This document shows positions 43,630 through 51,882 of a stretch of DNA of 64,000 bases, one piece after another. The translations under genes were made by a program, and so were the position numbers. Positions within the stretch are counted from its first letter, which is position 1; every line of letters begins with the position of its first letter. Where the stretch lies: contig JAKAWX010000001.1 in assembly GCA_021816865.1 (NCBI GenBank), forward strand, positions 188,739-252,738, in the 5' to 3' direction. The notes beneath the pieces were generated by a model. It was not told where the DNA came from, ran no database searches, and saw only the letters and a program-made list of their open reading frames with translations. The stretch is from Thermoplasmata archaeon (GTDB taxonomy: Archaea > Thermoplasmatota > Thermoplasmata > Lutacidiplasmatales > UBA184).

Positions 43630-44810
43630 GCCGCCCTCCCGCGTCCGTAGACCATCACCGAGTGGACGTTCGCGCTCCCCGAAAGATTGTGGACGAGCGC
43701 CCACTCGGGGTCCGGCGCCTGCCGGGACGGAGGCACTTGGTGGGCGAACTGCTGGTAGACCTCGACCGCCTGCCCGATCCCGGTCGCGCCGAGCGGGTGG
43801 CCGCAGCCGAGGAGCCCGCCCCGGGGGTTCACGACGAGGTCGCCCCCCACGTCGCCCCGGCCGTCGGCGGCGAACGGGCCCCCTTCGCCCGGGCCGCAGA
43901 GCCCGAGTGCCTCGTACTCCACGATCTCGGAGATCGTGAAGCAGTCGTGGATCTCGGCCAGGTCGAGGTCGCGGACGGTGATCCCCGCACGACCGAGCGC
44001 CTCGCGGGCCGCGTGCTTGAGTCCGACCCAGTCGGTGAGCGAACCGGCGTTCGCGAGGTTGTGGAAGTCGGAATACTGGCCCGTTCCCCGGACCCAGACC
44101 GGGGTATCGGTGAAACGGGAGGCGAACTCCTCTCCGACCAGGAGGACCGCCGCGGCTCCGTCGGTCATCGACGAGCAGTCGCCGAGCCGCAGCGGCGGCG
44201 CGACGAGGGGCAGCCGCAGCAGCTTGTCGCGGGTGAACGACTTCGCGTAGAACTGGGCCGTCGGGTTCGTGTTCGCGAAGCGGTGGTTCTTCTCCGAGAC
44301 CGCCGCGAGCTGCTCTTCGGTCGTGCCGTACTCGAGCATGTGGCGCTGCGCCACCATCGCGAAGAACGGGGGCGCGGTCGCGCCGTGCGGCCCGTCCCAG
44401 GGGCGGTCCATGACGCACCCCATCGCGGAGTTCGCCTCGGCCATCGAGGGGAGGTTCATCTTCTCGACCCCGACGGCGACCGCGATGTCGGAGAGGCCCG
44501 CAGCGATCGCCGCGTACGCGGAGCGGATCGCCGACTGGCCCGACGCACAGGCGAGCTCGGTCCGCTGGAGGATGCGACGGGGGCGCAAACCCATCTGCTC
44601 GGCGGCGAGCGGCGCGACGTGCGACTGGAAGGCAAAGCGCTCGGGTTCGGCCGCACCCACGAACAAGGAGTCGCACTCGTCGGCCCGGAGCTCGGGGATG
44701 GCGCGAAAGAGGGCGGCGCCGGCCTCCTGCGCCATCTCGGCCCAGGTCGTGGGTCGCACGCCGAAACGGGTCGTGGCCCCGCCGACCAGGGCGACCGCGC
44801 GTCCGCTCAC
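43626..44810 (-). CDS. Thiolase (acetyl-CoA acetyltransferase family, SCP2/archaeal type)
   Basis: A 394-residue thiolase with the nucleophilic cysteine Cys88 (ELACASGQ), the HDCFTISE segment and the second active-site GCGHPLGATG near residue 342. Archaeal members make acetoacetyl-CoA for the mevalonate pathway or cleave beta-ketoacyl-CoA. It overlaps both neighbours by four bases (GTGA each side), placing it firmly between leuB and the DUF35 gene. Whether it serves mevalonate, beta-oxidation or the 2-oxoacid pathway is open. Confidence 0.93.
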   Translation of the reverse strand: MSGRAVALVGGATTRFGVRPTTWAEMAQEAGAALFRAIPELRADECDSLFVGAAEPERFAFQSHVAPLAAEQMGLRPRRILQRTELACASGQSAIRSAYAAIAAGLSDIAVAVGVEKMNLPSMAEANSAMGCVMDRPWDGPHGATAPPFFAMVAQRHMLEYGTTEEQLAAVSEKNHRFANTNPTAQFYAKSFTRDKLLRLPLVAPPLRLGDCSSMTDGAAAVLLVGEEFASRFTDTPVWVRGTGQYSDFHNLANAGSLTDWVGLKHAAREALGRAGITVRDLDLAEIHDCFTISEIVEYEALGLCGPGEGGPFAADGRGDVGGDLVVNPRGGLLGCGHPLGATGIGQAVEVYQQFAHQVPPSRQAPDPEWALVHNLSGSANVHSVMVYGRGRAA

Positions 44811-45940
44811 GAGCGCACCGCCCGGACCGCGTCGGCGACGCGGTCTCCCGCCGCGCTGGTCGTAACGGACCCGCCCTGGTCGTACGTGCGGGCCGTCCCG
44901 TTCGCGAGCACCGAGGCGAGGGCCGACTCGAGGCGGTCCCCCTGCCGCGCGAGCCGGGGATCCGCGTGCCGTTCCGAGAGCCAGCGAAGCATCTGCACGA
45001 TCGCGAAGAACGTGGCGAACGGATTCGCCCGGTTGTGCCCCGCGTGCTTCGGGGCGCTCCCGTGGACGGGCTCGAACAGGCCATGGTCGCGGCCGAGGTT
45101 CGCCCCCGAGGCGAACCCCATGCCGCCCTGGAGGACCGCCGCGAGGTCCGTGATGATGTCGCCCATCATGTTGGTCGCCACCACCACATCGAAGCGTTCG
45201 GGGTCGCGCACGAGCCACTGGGTGAACGCGTCCACGTACGCGTAGTCCCGCTCGATCTCCGGGTACTCCGCGCCCACCCGGTCGAACGTCTCGCGGAAGA
45301 ACCGGCACCCCTCGAGGACGTTCGACTTGTCGACGCACGTGAGCCGCTTACGGCCGTCCTGGGGCGCCCCGTGCGGGCGGGCGCGCGCGAGTTCGAAGGC
45401 GGCGCGGACGATCCGCTCGGAGCCCTTGCGCGTGACGACACGCGTGTCGATCGCCACCTCCGTCTCGCCGGCCCGGGAGAGACGTCCCCGCGCGGGCGTG
45501 TAGAGGTCCTCGGTGTTCTCCCGGACGATCACAAGGTCGACGTTTCGGGGAGCCCAAACCTCCCGGAACGTGCCGCTGATCCGGTGGCGCACGCCGGGAT
45601 AGAGCTTGCACGGCCGGACGTTCGCGAAGAGGTCGAGCCGCTCGCGCAGCCCGAGAACGAGCGCCCGGCCGGCGAGGTCCCCGTTGGGCAGCGTGGCGCC
45701 CGGCCAGCCGACGGCCCCGAGAAGGATCGCGTCCGCCTTCTCCGCGGCGGCCTTCGCTTCGGGCTCCCACTCGCGGCCGGTCGCGAGGTAGTACTGGCCA
45801 CCGCCCGGGTACTCGGTCAGGTGCCAGGGCGCCGGCCCGCCTTCCGCGAGCGCGGCGAGCACCTTGGTCCCCTCCCGAACGACCTCGGGCCCGGTGCCGT
45901 CGCCGGCGAAGACGGCGATCGAGTATCCCGAGTCCTTCAT
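44807..45940 (-). CDS. leuB: Isocitrate/3-isopropylmalate dehydrogenase family (LeuB-like)
   Basis: A 377-residue decarboxylating dehydrogenase. It shows GDGTGPEVV near the N-terminus, the substrate loop IVRENTEDLYTP, the lysine/tyrosine-type active site (DKSNVL, DAFTQWLV) and the NAD-binding HGSAPKHAG. Family members act on 3-isopropylmalate, homoisocitrate, isocitrate or tartrate. The context (short LeuA, LeuC, LeuD) indicates isopropylmalate or homoisocitrate. It overlaps leuD by ATGA and thiolase by GTGA. Confidence 0.9.
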   Translation of the reverse strand: MKDSGYSIAVFAGDGTGPEVVREGTKVLAALAEGGPAPWHLTEYPGGGQYYLATGREWEPEAKAAAEKADAILLGAVGWPGATLPNGDLAGRALVLGLRERLDLFANVRPCKLYPGVRHRISGTFREVWAPRNVDLVIVRENTEDLYTPARGRLSRAGETEVAIDTRVVTRKGSERIVRAAFELARARPHGAPQDGRKRLTCVDKSNVLEGCRFFRETFDRVGAEYPEIERDYAYVDAFTQWLVRDPERFDVVVATNMMGDIITDLAAVLQGGMGFASGANLGRDHGLFEPVHGSAPKHAGHNRANPFATFFAIVQMLRWLSERHADPRLARQGDRLESALASVLANGTARTYDQGGSVTTSAAGDRVADAVRAVRS

Positions 45941-46461
45941 GAGGACCCGCGCGGGCCGGCGCGGGCGGCGAGCTCGCGCCGGACCTTCTCCACGAGCCCC
46001 CCCGCCTCGAGGAGCTCGAGGAGGTGGTGGGGGAGCGGTGGGAACGGAACGGAGGCCCCCGTCCGGGCGTTCGCGATCCGGCCCGCCCGCATTTCGATCC
46101 GAGCGACGTCGCCCGTCTCGAAGATCGCCCGGACGCCGCGGGCCTCGATGGTCGGGATGCCGAGATTGATCGCGTTGCGGTAGAAGATCCGGGCGAACGA
46201 GTCGGCCACGACCGCGCCGACGCCGATCGCCCGCATCGCCTGGGGAGCGTGTTCGCGGCTCGACCCCGAGCCGAAGTTCTCGCCCGCGACCAGGATGTCG
46301 CCGGGCCGCGCGCGGGTCGCGAACTCGGGGAGTGCGATCTCCAGAACGTGCTTCTTGAGCTCGTTCGGGTCGATGATCGTGAGGTACTTGCCCGAGATGA
46401 TCTGGTCGGTATCGACGTCGCGGCCGAGGGCCCAGACCCGCCCTTCGATGAGCTCCTGCAT
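45937..46461 (-). CDS. leuD: 3-isopropylmalate (or homoaconitate) dehydratase small subunit
   Basis: A 174-residue swivelling small subunit of the aconitase family. It has the start GRVWALGRDVDTDQIISG, the GENFGSGSSREHAP substrate-recognition loop and SFARIFYRNAINLG. Length is typical of the archaeal free-standing small subunit. It works with the large subunit encoded 15 bases upstream. The substrate is not fixed by sequence alone, because archaeal LeuD and homoaconitase small subunits are very similar. Confidence 0.93.
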   Translation of the reverse strand: MQELIEGRVWALGRDVDTDQIISGKYLTIIDPNELKKHVLEIALPEFATRARPGDILVAGENFGSGSSREHAPQAMRAIGVGAVVADSFARIFYRNAINLGIPTIEARGVRAIFETGDVARIEMRAGRIANARTGASVPFPPLPHHLLELLEAGGLVEKVRRELAARAGPRGSS

Positions 46462-46476
46462 CGTGATCCGGCCCCC

Positions 46477-47763
46477 TTACATGTACTCCCGAGGGTCCGC
46501 AATCTCGCCCCGGATCGCGGTCGCGACGACGGCGGCGGGCGACATGAGGTAGATCCGGGCCTCCTTCGCGCCCATGCGGCCGGGGAAGTTGCGGTTGGAC
46601 GACGACGCACAGACCTCGTCCGGCGCCAGGATGCCCATGTTCCCCCCGAAGCAGGCGGAGCAGCTCGAGCTGGTGAATACCGCTCCGGCCTCGGTGAACG
46701 TCTCGATGATCCCCTCGCGAAGACACTGCTCGTAGATCCGGGTCGATGCCGGTGAGACGATGAATCGCACCCCCTTCGCGACCTTCTGACCTTTCATGAG
46801 CGCCGCGCCTTCCCTCAGGTCCTCGATGCGCGCGTTCGTGCACGACCCGAGGAACACCTGGTCGACCTTCACGTGCTCCCGGGCCACGTCGGGCAGCGGC
46901 CGCACGTTGTCGGGCGAATAGGGGCAGGCGACCATCGGCGGCATCTCGTCCACCCGGATGTCGATCGTCCGCTCGTACCGGGCGTCCCCGTCCGGGTACA
47001 TCGGATGCATGGCGTGCTTTGCGATCGGGGCCAGGTAGTCGAACGTCGTCTGGTCGGGGGCGACGACTCCCGTCTTCGCCCCCATCTCGGTCGTCATGTT
47101 GCAAATCGTGAACCGCTCGGGCATCGAGAGACGCTCGATCGTCGCTCCCGAATACTCGACCGCCCGGTACGCGGCCCCCGTCGTGCGGACCTCCCCGAGG
47201 ATCCGAAGGACGAGGTCCTTCGCGGTGACCCCCGGACCCAGGCGGCCGTCGACGCGAATGCGAACGGTCTCGGGGACCTTGAGCCAGAGACGTCCCAGGG
47301 CGAGGACCGCGGCCATCTCGGTCGGGCCGATCCCCGTCGCTACGGCGCCCATCGCGCCGAGCATGTTTGTGTGGGAGTCCGTCCCGACCGCAAGGTCCCC
47401 CGGAACGACCCAACCGTTCTCCGCGAGGATCTGATGGCAGATTCCGTGTCGCCCGACGTCGTAGAAGTGCGGCAGTCCGGTCTCCGCGGCGAACTTGCGC
47501 AGGATGCGGTGGAGGACCGCCGCGCCTTCCGTAGAGGCCGGCACCCAGTGATCGATCGCGATCACGACGCGTTCGGGGTCCCAGACCGAGGTCGCTCCCA
47601 TCTCGTGGAACGGACCGACGGTCTGGGCGCCCTGTTCGTGCATCATCGCGAGGTCGACGGACCCTTCCACGATCTCTCCCGGCGTCACCGTTTCCTGTCC
47701 GGAGGCCCGGGCGAGGACTTTCTCGACCAGGGTCGCCCCGTGGCCCCGCGTGCTCGGCGTCAT
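46477..47763 (-). CDS. leuC: 3-isopropylmalate (or homoaconitate) dehydratase large subunit
   Basis: A 428-residue aconitase-family subunit that binds the [4Fe-4S] cluster. Cluster cysteines are in GSCTNARIED (about residue 300) and SSCSACFGGNMG (about residue 360). It begins TLVEKVLARASG as in archaeal LeuC/homoaconitase. The ATG overlaps the upstream acyltransferase stop in ATGA. With LeuD it isomerises 2- to 3-isopropylmalate, or converts homocitrate to homoisocitrate. Confidence 0.94.
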   Translation of the reverse strand: MTPSTRGHGATLVEKVLARASGQETVTPGEIVEGSVDLAMMHEQGAQTVGPFHEMGATSVWDPERVVIAIDHWVPASTEGAAVLHRILRKFAAETGLPHFYDVGRHGICHQILAENGWVVPGDLAVGTDSHTNMLGAMGAVATGIGPTEMAAVLALGRLWLKVPETVRIRVDGRLGPGVTAKDLVLRILGEVRTTGAAYRAVEYSGATIERLSMPERFTICNMTTEMGAKTGVVAPDQTTFDYLAPIAKHAMHPMYPDGDARYERTIDIRVDEMPPMVACPYSPDNVRPLPDVAREHVKVDQVFLGSCTNARIEDLREGAALMKGQKVAKGVRFIVSPASTRIYEQCLREGIIETFTEAGAVFTSSSCSACFGGNMGILAPDEVCASSSNRNFPGRMGAKEARIYLMSPAAVVATAIRGEIADPREYM

Positions 47764-49007
47764 GAATTGCCCGTCCGGATCCCCACCGCCGCGACCATCG
47801 CCCAGAACTCGTCGTCGGAGATGCCGGGCCGTTCGAACAGCGCGCGGTAGTCGCGGAGGAACCGACCGAGGTCGGTCTTGGAGCGGGATTCGGTCTCGGT
47901 CTTGACGCGCCGCAGGAGCTCGAGGAGGAGGGGGTCGGCGGCCGTGATCCCGCGTTCTTTGAGCTTCTCGACGAGCGCGGCCTTGCCGGTGTGCTTGCCG
48001 AGGATCATCTGGCGGCGGCGGCCCACCGTTTCGGGCTGCATCGGCTCGTACGTCAGCGTGTGGGCGAGGATCCCGTGGGTATGTATCCCGGCTTCGTGGG
48101 AGAAGGCGTTGTACCCGACCAGCGCTTTGTTCGCCGCCACGGGTACGCCCGAGCGCTCCTCGACGAGCCGGGAGAGCTCATGGAGCCGCTCCGTCCGTAT
48201 CCCCGTCGAGACGCCGTAAAGCGCCTCGAGGTCGAGCACGACCTCCTCGAGCGAGGCGTTGCCCGCCCGCTCGCCGATCCCGTTGACGCAGACCTGCGGC
48301 GCCCGCGCCCCGCACTCGACGGCCGTGAGCGTGTTGGCGGTCGCGAGGCCGAAATCGTTGTGGCAGTGGACCGAGAGGTCCTTCGGCCGGACCCGTCGGA
48401 CGAATTCCGTCAGGTACCAGCGGAACGTCAGCGGCGTCATGATCCCGACGGTGTCGGCGACGACGAGTCGGTCCGCCCCCGCGTCCTGAACGTCCCGATA
48501 GAGTCCCTCCACGAAGTCGAACGGCGCCCGGACCGTGTCCTCGGTGACGAACGCGACGTGTAGGCCGGCCTCCTTCGCACGCTTCACCGACGCCAGGGAC
48601 GCCTCGCGGACCTGGGACTGGGACATCTTCAGCTTGTACTTGAGGTGGACATGGCTGGCCGCCACGAAGACCGCGATATGGGTGGCGCCGCTGTCGATGA
48701 CGGCGTCCACGTCCGCGAGGACCGTCCGGGCCGCGGCGAGGACCTTGGCCTTAAGGCCGGCGTGGGCGACGAGCCGTACCGCGCGTGCTTCCTCCTCCGA
48801 GACGACGGGGATCCCCGCGTTAACCACCCCGACCCCCACCTCGGAGAGGAGCCGGGCGATCTCGAGCTTCTCCTCCGGGGTGAAGTGGACGCCCGGCATC
48901 TGCTCGCCGTCGCGCAGCGTCTCGTCCCAGACCTCGATCGACGACGGGATGCGCCGGGCGTCGGCGGTCTCGGAGTGATAGTTCTCGACCAGCCGGGGCT
49001 CCGGCAT
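47760..49007 (-). CDS. Short LeuA-family acyltransferase (isopropylmalate, homocitrate or citramalate synthase)
   Basis: A 415-residue Claisen-condensing enzyme of the DRE-TIM barrel family. Catalytic signatures are DETLRDGEQMPG (substrate and metal site), the metal-binding HCHNDFGLA and GNASLEEVVL, and HTHGIL with VGRRRQMILGKHTGK. It lacks the roughly 120-residue LeuA allosteric domain of feedback-regulated isopropylmalate synthases, so it more resembles homocitrate synthase, NifV or AksA proteins. It heads an operon with leuC-leuD-leuB-like genes; a minus-strand TATA-like GGTTAATCC lies 28 bases before the ATG. Confidence 0.88.
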   Translation of the reverse strand: MPEPRLVENYHSETADARRIPSSIEVWDETLRDGEQMPGVHFTPEEKLEIARLLSEVGVGVVNAGIPVVSEEEARAVRLVAHAGLKAKVLAAARTVLADVDAVIDSGATHIAVFVAASHVHLKYKLKMSQSQVREASLASVKRAKEAGLHVAFVTEDTVRAPFDFVEGLYRDVQDAGADRLVVADTVGIMTPLTFRWYLTEFVRRVRPKDLSVHCHNDFGLATANTLTAVECGARAPQVCVNGIGERAGNASLEEVVLDLEALYGVSTGIRTERLHELSRLVEERSGVPVAANKALVGYNAFSHEAGIHTHGILAHTLTYEPMQPETVGRRRQMILGKHTGKAALVEKLKERGITAADPLLLELLRRVKTETESRSKTDLGRFLRDYRALFERPGISDDEFWAMVAAVGIRTGNS

Positions 49008-49030
49008 CGGAGTTCCAATCCTCGAGCGGG

Positions 49031-49039
49031 ATTAACCTT
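49031..49039 (-). promoter_or_regulatory. TATA-like promoter element of the leu-like operon
   Basis: Minus-strand AAGGTTAAT, centred 28 bases before the first gene's ATG. Confidence 0.6.
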
Positions 49040-49104
49040 TGTTGCGGGACGTTCGGCGGCTCCCCGCGCGTCCCACGACAGCACGGCGGTCCACCCGGTC
49101 ACTT

Positions 49105-49113
49105 CTTAAATAG
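49105..49113 (+). promoter_or_regulatory. TATA-like promoter element of korAB
   Basis: CTTAAATAG; predicts a leader of about 30 bases that contains a six-codon open frame. Confidence 0.65.
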
Positions 49114-49156
49114 AGCCCGGACCTCAAACTGCCAACAAGTCGATGTCGACTCGTTC

Positions 49157-49163
49157 GAGGTGA
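49157..49163 (+). promoter_or_regulatory. Ribosome-binding site of korA
   Basis: GAGGTGA, three bases before the ATG at 49167 when counted to the end of the motif; one of few strong Shine-Dalgarno sites here. It contains the TGA stop of the leader open frame. Confidence 0.7.
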
Positions 49164-49166
49164 CCC

Positions 49167-50960
49167 ATGACAACGGCGGAAGCTCAGGTCCGACCCATCC
49201 CGTCCGAAGCCGGACCGGGCGAAACGCGCCCTCCGATGGAGCTCGCGGACCTCAGCGTGATGATCGGGGGCCAGGGCGGGGACGGAACGCTCACCGTCTC
49301 GGACCTTCTCGGGCGGTACTTCCGCAAGCGCGGCCTCTACGTCTACACCTCCCGCAACGTCCTCTCCCGGATCCGGGGCGGCCACGCCGACGCTTCGGTG
49401 CGCTCGAGCCGCGACCCGATCGCCGCGGTGAAGGCCCAGGTCGATGTCCTGGTCGCCTTTGACAACGAAGCGGTCGAGATGGGGAAAGCGGAGCTGGCCC
49501 CGCACGGTTTCGTCCTCTACGACTCGACGACGTTCCACGTCGACCTTCCGAGCTCGGTCGGATTCCCGTTCGCGACGCTGGTCGGTGGACCTCTGGGCCA
49601 GCCGATCTTCAAGAACACCGCCGCCTACGGCGCGCTCTCGGTCCTCCTCGGGTTCGACCCGACGATGACGCGGGCGGTCATCGAAGAACGATTCCGACGG
49701 CGCGGCGGCGAGGCCCTCGAGAAGAACCTGAAGGCGCTCGAGATCGGTCGCAAGGCCGCGCTCGACGCTCCCGGCGTCGCGAACCGGTACTCGGTCGCGG
49801 ACGGGGACGCTCACGACCTCATCCTCACGACCGGCAACCAGGCGGTCGCGCTCGGCTTCGTCGTCGGCGGCGGCCGCTTCTTCGCGGGCTACCCGATCAC
49901 CCCGGCGACCGAGATCATGGAGTACCTCCAGCGCTACCTCCCCGCGTTCGACGGCGTCGTCCGCCAGGCGGAGGACGAGCTGGCCGCGATCAACATGGTG
50001 ATCGGCGCGTCGTACGCCGGCACCCGCGTGATGACGTCCACGAGCGGTCCCGGGCTCTCCCTCATGACCGAGGGGATCGGCCACGCCGGCGCCGCCGAGG
50101 TGCCGGTCGTCGTCGCCGACTGCCAGCGGGTCGGCCCCTCCACGGGCCAGCCGACACGCCACGAGCAGTCCGACCTGTCGCATCTCGCGAACCTCGGCCA
50201 CGGCGAGTTCCCGCGGTTCATCCTCGCGCCCGCGACTCCCGAGGACGCCTTCTCGATCACCGTGGACGCCTTGAACCTGGCCGAGAGGTGGCGCGTCCCG
50301 GTCATTCTGCTCCTCGACCAGGCCCTTTGCCAGAACACGACCACGAGCCACCGGTTCGACCTCGGAAGCGTCCGCGTCGACCGGGGGAAGCGCCTCTCCC
50401 CCGAGGCGACCGCCCGGCTGCAGCAGTTCAAGGTCTACGAGTTCACCGAGGACGGCGTCAGCGCCGTCGCGCCGCCCGGTACCCCCGGCGTCTGGTCGGA
50501 GGTCACCGGCAACGAGCACGACGAGTGGGGGCACGTCTCCGTCAACCCGTCCAACCGCGTCCGTCAGATGAAGAAACGGATGGAGAAGATGGTCAAGGCG
50601 CGGGACGAGCTCCCGCACGCCCGCTTCTTCGGCCCGCCCGAGGCGAAGATCGGGTTCATCGGCTTCGGCAACACGGCCGGACCGATCCTCGAGTCGATGC
50701 GCCTCCTCGAGGCGAAGGGGGTCGCGGCCCGGTTCCTGGAGGCCCGAACGCTCTATCCGGTGCCGGTCCACGAGATCGACCCGTTCCTGAAGGACGTCGA
50801 CGTCGCCTACGTCGTCGAGCACAACTACACCGGCCAGTTCGCGCGCCTCCTGCGGGAGACGATGCCCTGGCACCATGCGAAGCTCCGGTCGATCCTCAAG
50901 TACGACGGCTACACGTTCCGCGCCCCCCAGATCCTCGCCGAAGTGAAGGAGGCGGCGTAA
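49167..50960 (+). CDS. korA: 2-oxoacid:ferredoxin oxidoreductase, fused gamma-alpha subunit
   Basis: A 597-residue fusion. The N-terminal gamma domain (about residues 25-210) begins VMIGGQGGDGT; the alpha domain carries the YPITPATEI motif (Tyr242) that contacts thiamine diphosphate. The enzyme oxidatively decarboxylates 2-oxoacids to acyl-CoA and reduces ferredoxin. A gamma-alpha fusion plus a separate beta subunit is the usual aerobic-archaeal layout. The ATG has a strong ribosome-binding GAGGTGA four bases upstream, and a TATA-like CTTAAATAG is at 49105. Substrate (2-oxoglutarate or branched 2-oxoacids) is uncertain. Confidence 0.93.
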   Translation: MTTAEAQVRPIPSEAGPGETRPPMELADLSVMIGGQGGDGTLTVSDLLGRYFRKRGLYVYTSRNVLSRIRGGHADASVRSSRDPIAAVKAQVDVLVAFDNEAVEMGKAELAPHGFVLYDSTTFHVDLPSSVGFPFATLVGGPLGQPIFKNTAAYGALSVLLGFDPTMTRAVIEERFRRRGGEALEKNLKALEIGRKAALDAPGVANRYSVADGDAHDLILTTGNQAVALGFVVGGGRFFAGYPITPATEIMEYLQRYLPAFDGVVRQAEDELAAINMVIGASYAGTRVMTSTSGPGLSLMTEGIGHAGAAEVPVVVADCQRVGPSTGQPTRHEQSDLSHLANLGHGEFPRFILAPATPEDAFSITVDALNLAERWRVPVILLLDQALCQNTTTSHRFDLGSVRVDRGKRLSPEATARLQQFKVYEFTEDGVSAVAPPGTPGVWSEVTGNEHDEWGHVSVNPSNRVRQMKKRMEKMVKARDELPHARFFGPPEAKIGFIGFGNTAGPILESMRLLEAKGVAARFLEARTLYPVPVHEIDPFLKDVDVAYVVEHNYTGQFARLLRETMPWHHAKLRSILKYDGYTFRAPQILAEVKEAA

Positions 50961-50961
50961 G

Positions 50962-51828
50962 ATGGTGCAGTCCGCGAAACCGGTACCGCCCACGTGGTGC
51001 CCGGGATGTGGCGACTTCGGGGTGCTGGCGGCCGTCAAGCGGGCGGCGGCCGAGCTCAAGATCCCGACCCACGAGCTCGTCCTCGTCGGCGGGATCGGCT
51101 GCTCCGGCTCGATCCACAACTTCCTCGAGATCAACGGCATCCACGCGCTCCACGGCCGCCTTCTGGCGCAGGCGGTCGGGGTCAAGCTCGCGAACCCGAG
51201 CCTCACGGTCGTGGCGGCGGGCGGCGACGGGGACGGCTACGCGATCGGGATGGGCCACTTCATGCACGCGTTCAAGAAGAACGCCTCGATCCTCTACCTC
51301 GTCATGAACAACGAGACCTACGGTCTCACGAAAGGCCAAGCCTCCCCGACCAGCCAGATCGGCTTCGAGGGGAACGTCGAACCCCCGTTCCACTCGATCC
51401 TGACGGCGCTGTCGATCCCGGCCCCGAACTTCATCGCGCGGACGTTCTCCGGGGACCCGAAGGGGATGACCGCGATCCTGGCGGAAGCGCTTCGGTTCAA
51501 CCGCGAGGGCCGCGGGTTCGCCTTCATCGAGGACCTATCTCCGTGCGTGACGTACAACGACACCTACAAGCTCTGGCGGGAAAAAGTCCTCGACGTCTCG
51601 AAGCTTCCCGGGTACGACCCGACCGACCGCAAGACCATGTTCCGGCTCTGCCTCGAGACGACGGAACAGGGGCGGATCCCTATCGGCGTGATGCACCGCC
51701 CGAAGGAGCCCGGACACGACGGTCTCGAGGTCAAGCTGGTCGGGGACCGACCGGGACCGGTGCGGACCGACATCGGGCTGGCCGCCAACCTCCCCGCGTA
51801 CGAGAAGCTCCTGTCGGGACTCTCGTAG
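50962..51828 (+). CDS. korB: 2-oxoacid:ferredoxin oxidoreductase, beta subunit
   Basis: A 288-residue thiamine-diphosphate-binding subunit. It starts with the cluster-ligand WCPGCGDFG (Cys13, Cys16), has GGIGCSGSIHN, the metal/ThDP motif GGDGDGYAIG followed by NNETYGLTKGQASPT, and a third conserved cysteine in LSPCVTYND. One base separates it from korA. It completes the KorAB enzyme that feeds acyl-CoA to central metabolism beside sucCD and citrate synthase. Confidence 0.95.
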   Translation: MVQSAKPVPPTWCPGCGDFGVLAAVKRAAAELKIPTHELVLVGGIGCSGSIHNFLEINGIHALHGRLLAQAVGVKLANPSLTVVAAGGDGDGYAIGMGHFMHAFKKNASILYLVMNNETYGLTKGQASPTSQIGFEGNVEPPFHSILTALSIPAPNFIARTFSGDPKGMTAILAEALRFNREGRGFAFIEDLSPCVTYNDTYKLWREKVLDVSKLPGYDPTDRKTMFRLCLETTEQGRIPIGVMHRPKEPGHDGLEVKLVGDRPGPVRTDIGLAANLPAYEKLLSGLS

Positions 51829-51870
51829 ACCGCGGCGCGCGCGGAGGACCCTTCGCGCCTCGTCGGACGA

Positions 51871-51877
51871 GGAGGTG
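51871..51877 (+). promoter_or_regulatory. Ribosome-binding site that decides the tiaS start
   Basis: GGAGGTG, five bases before codon ATC 51883 where the conserved protein begins, and 17 bases before the first standard codon GTG 51895. Confidence 0.65.
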
Positions 51878-51882
51878 GGACG

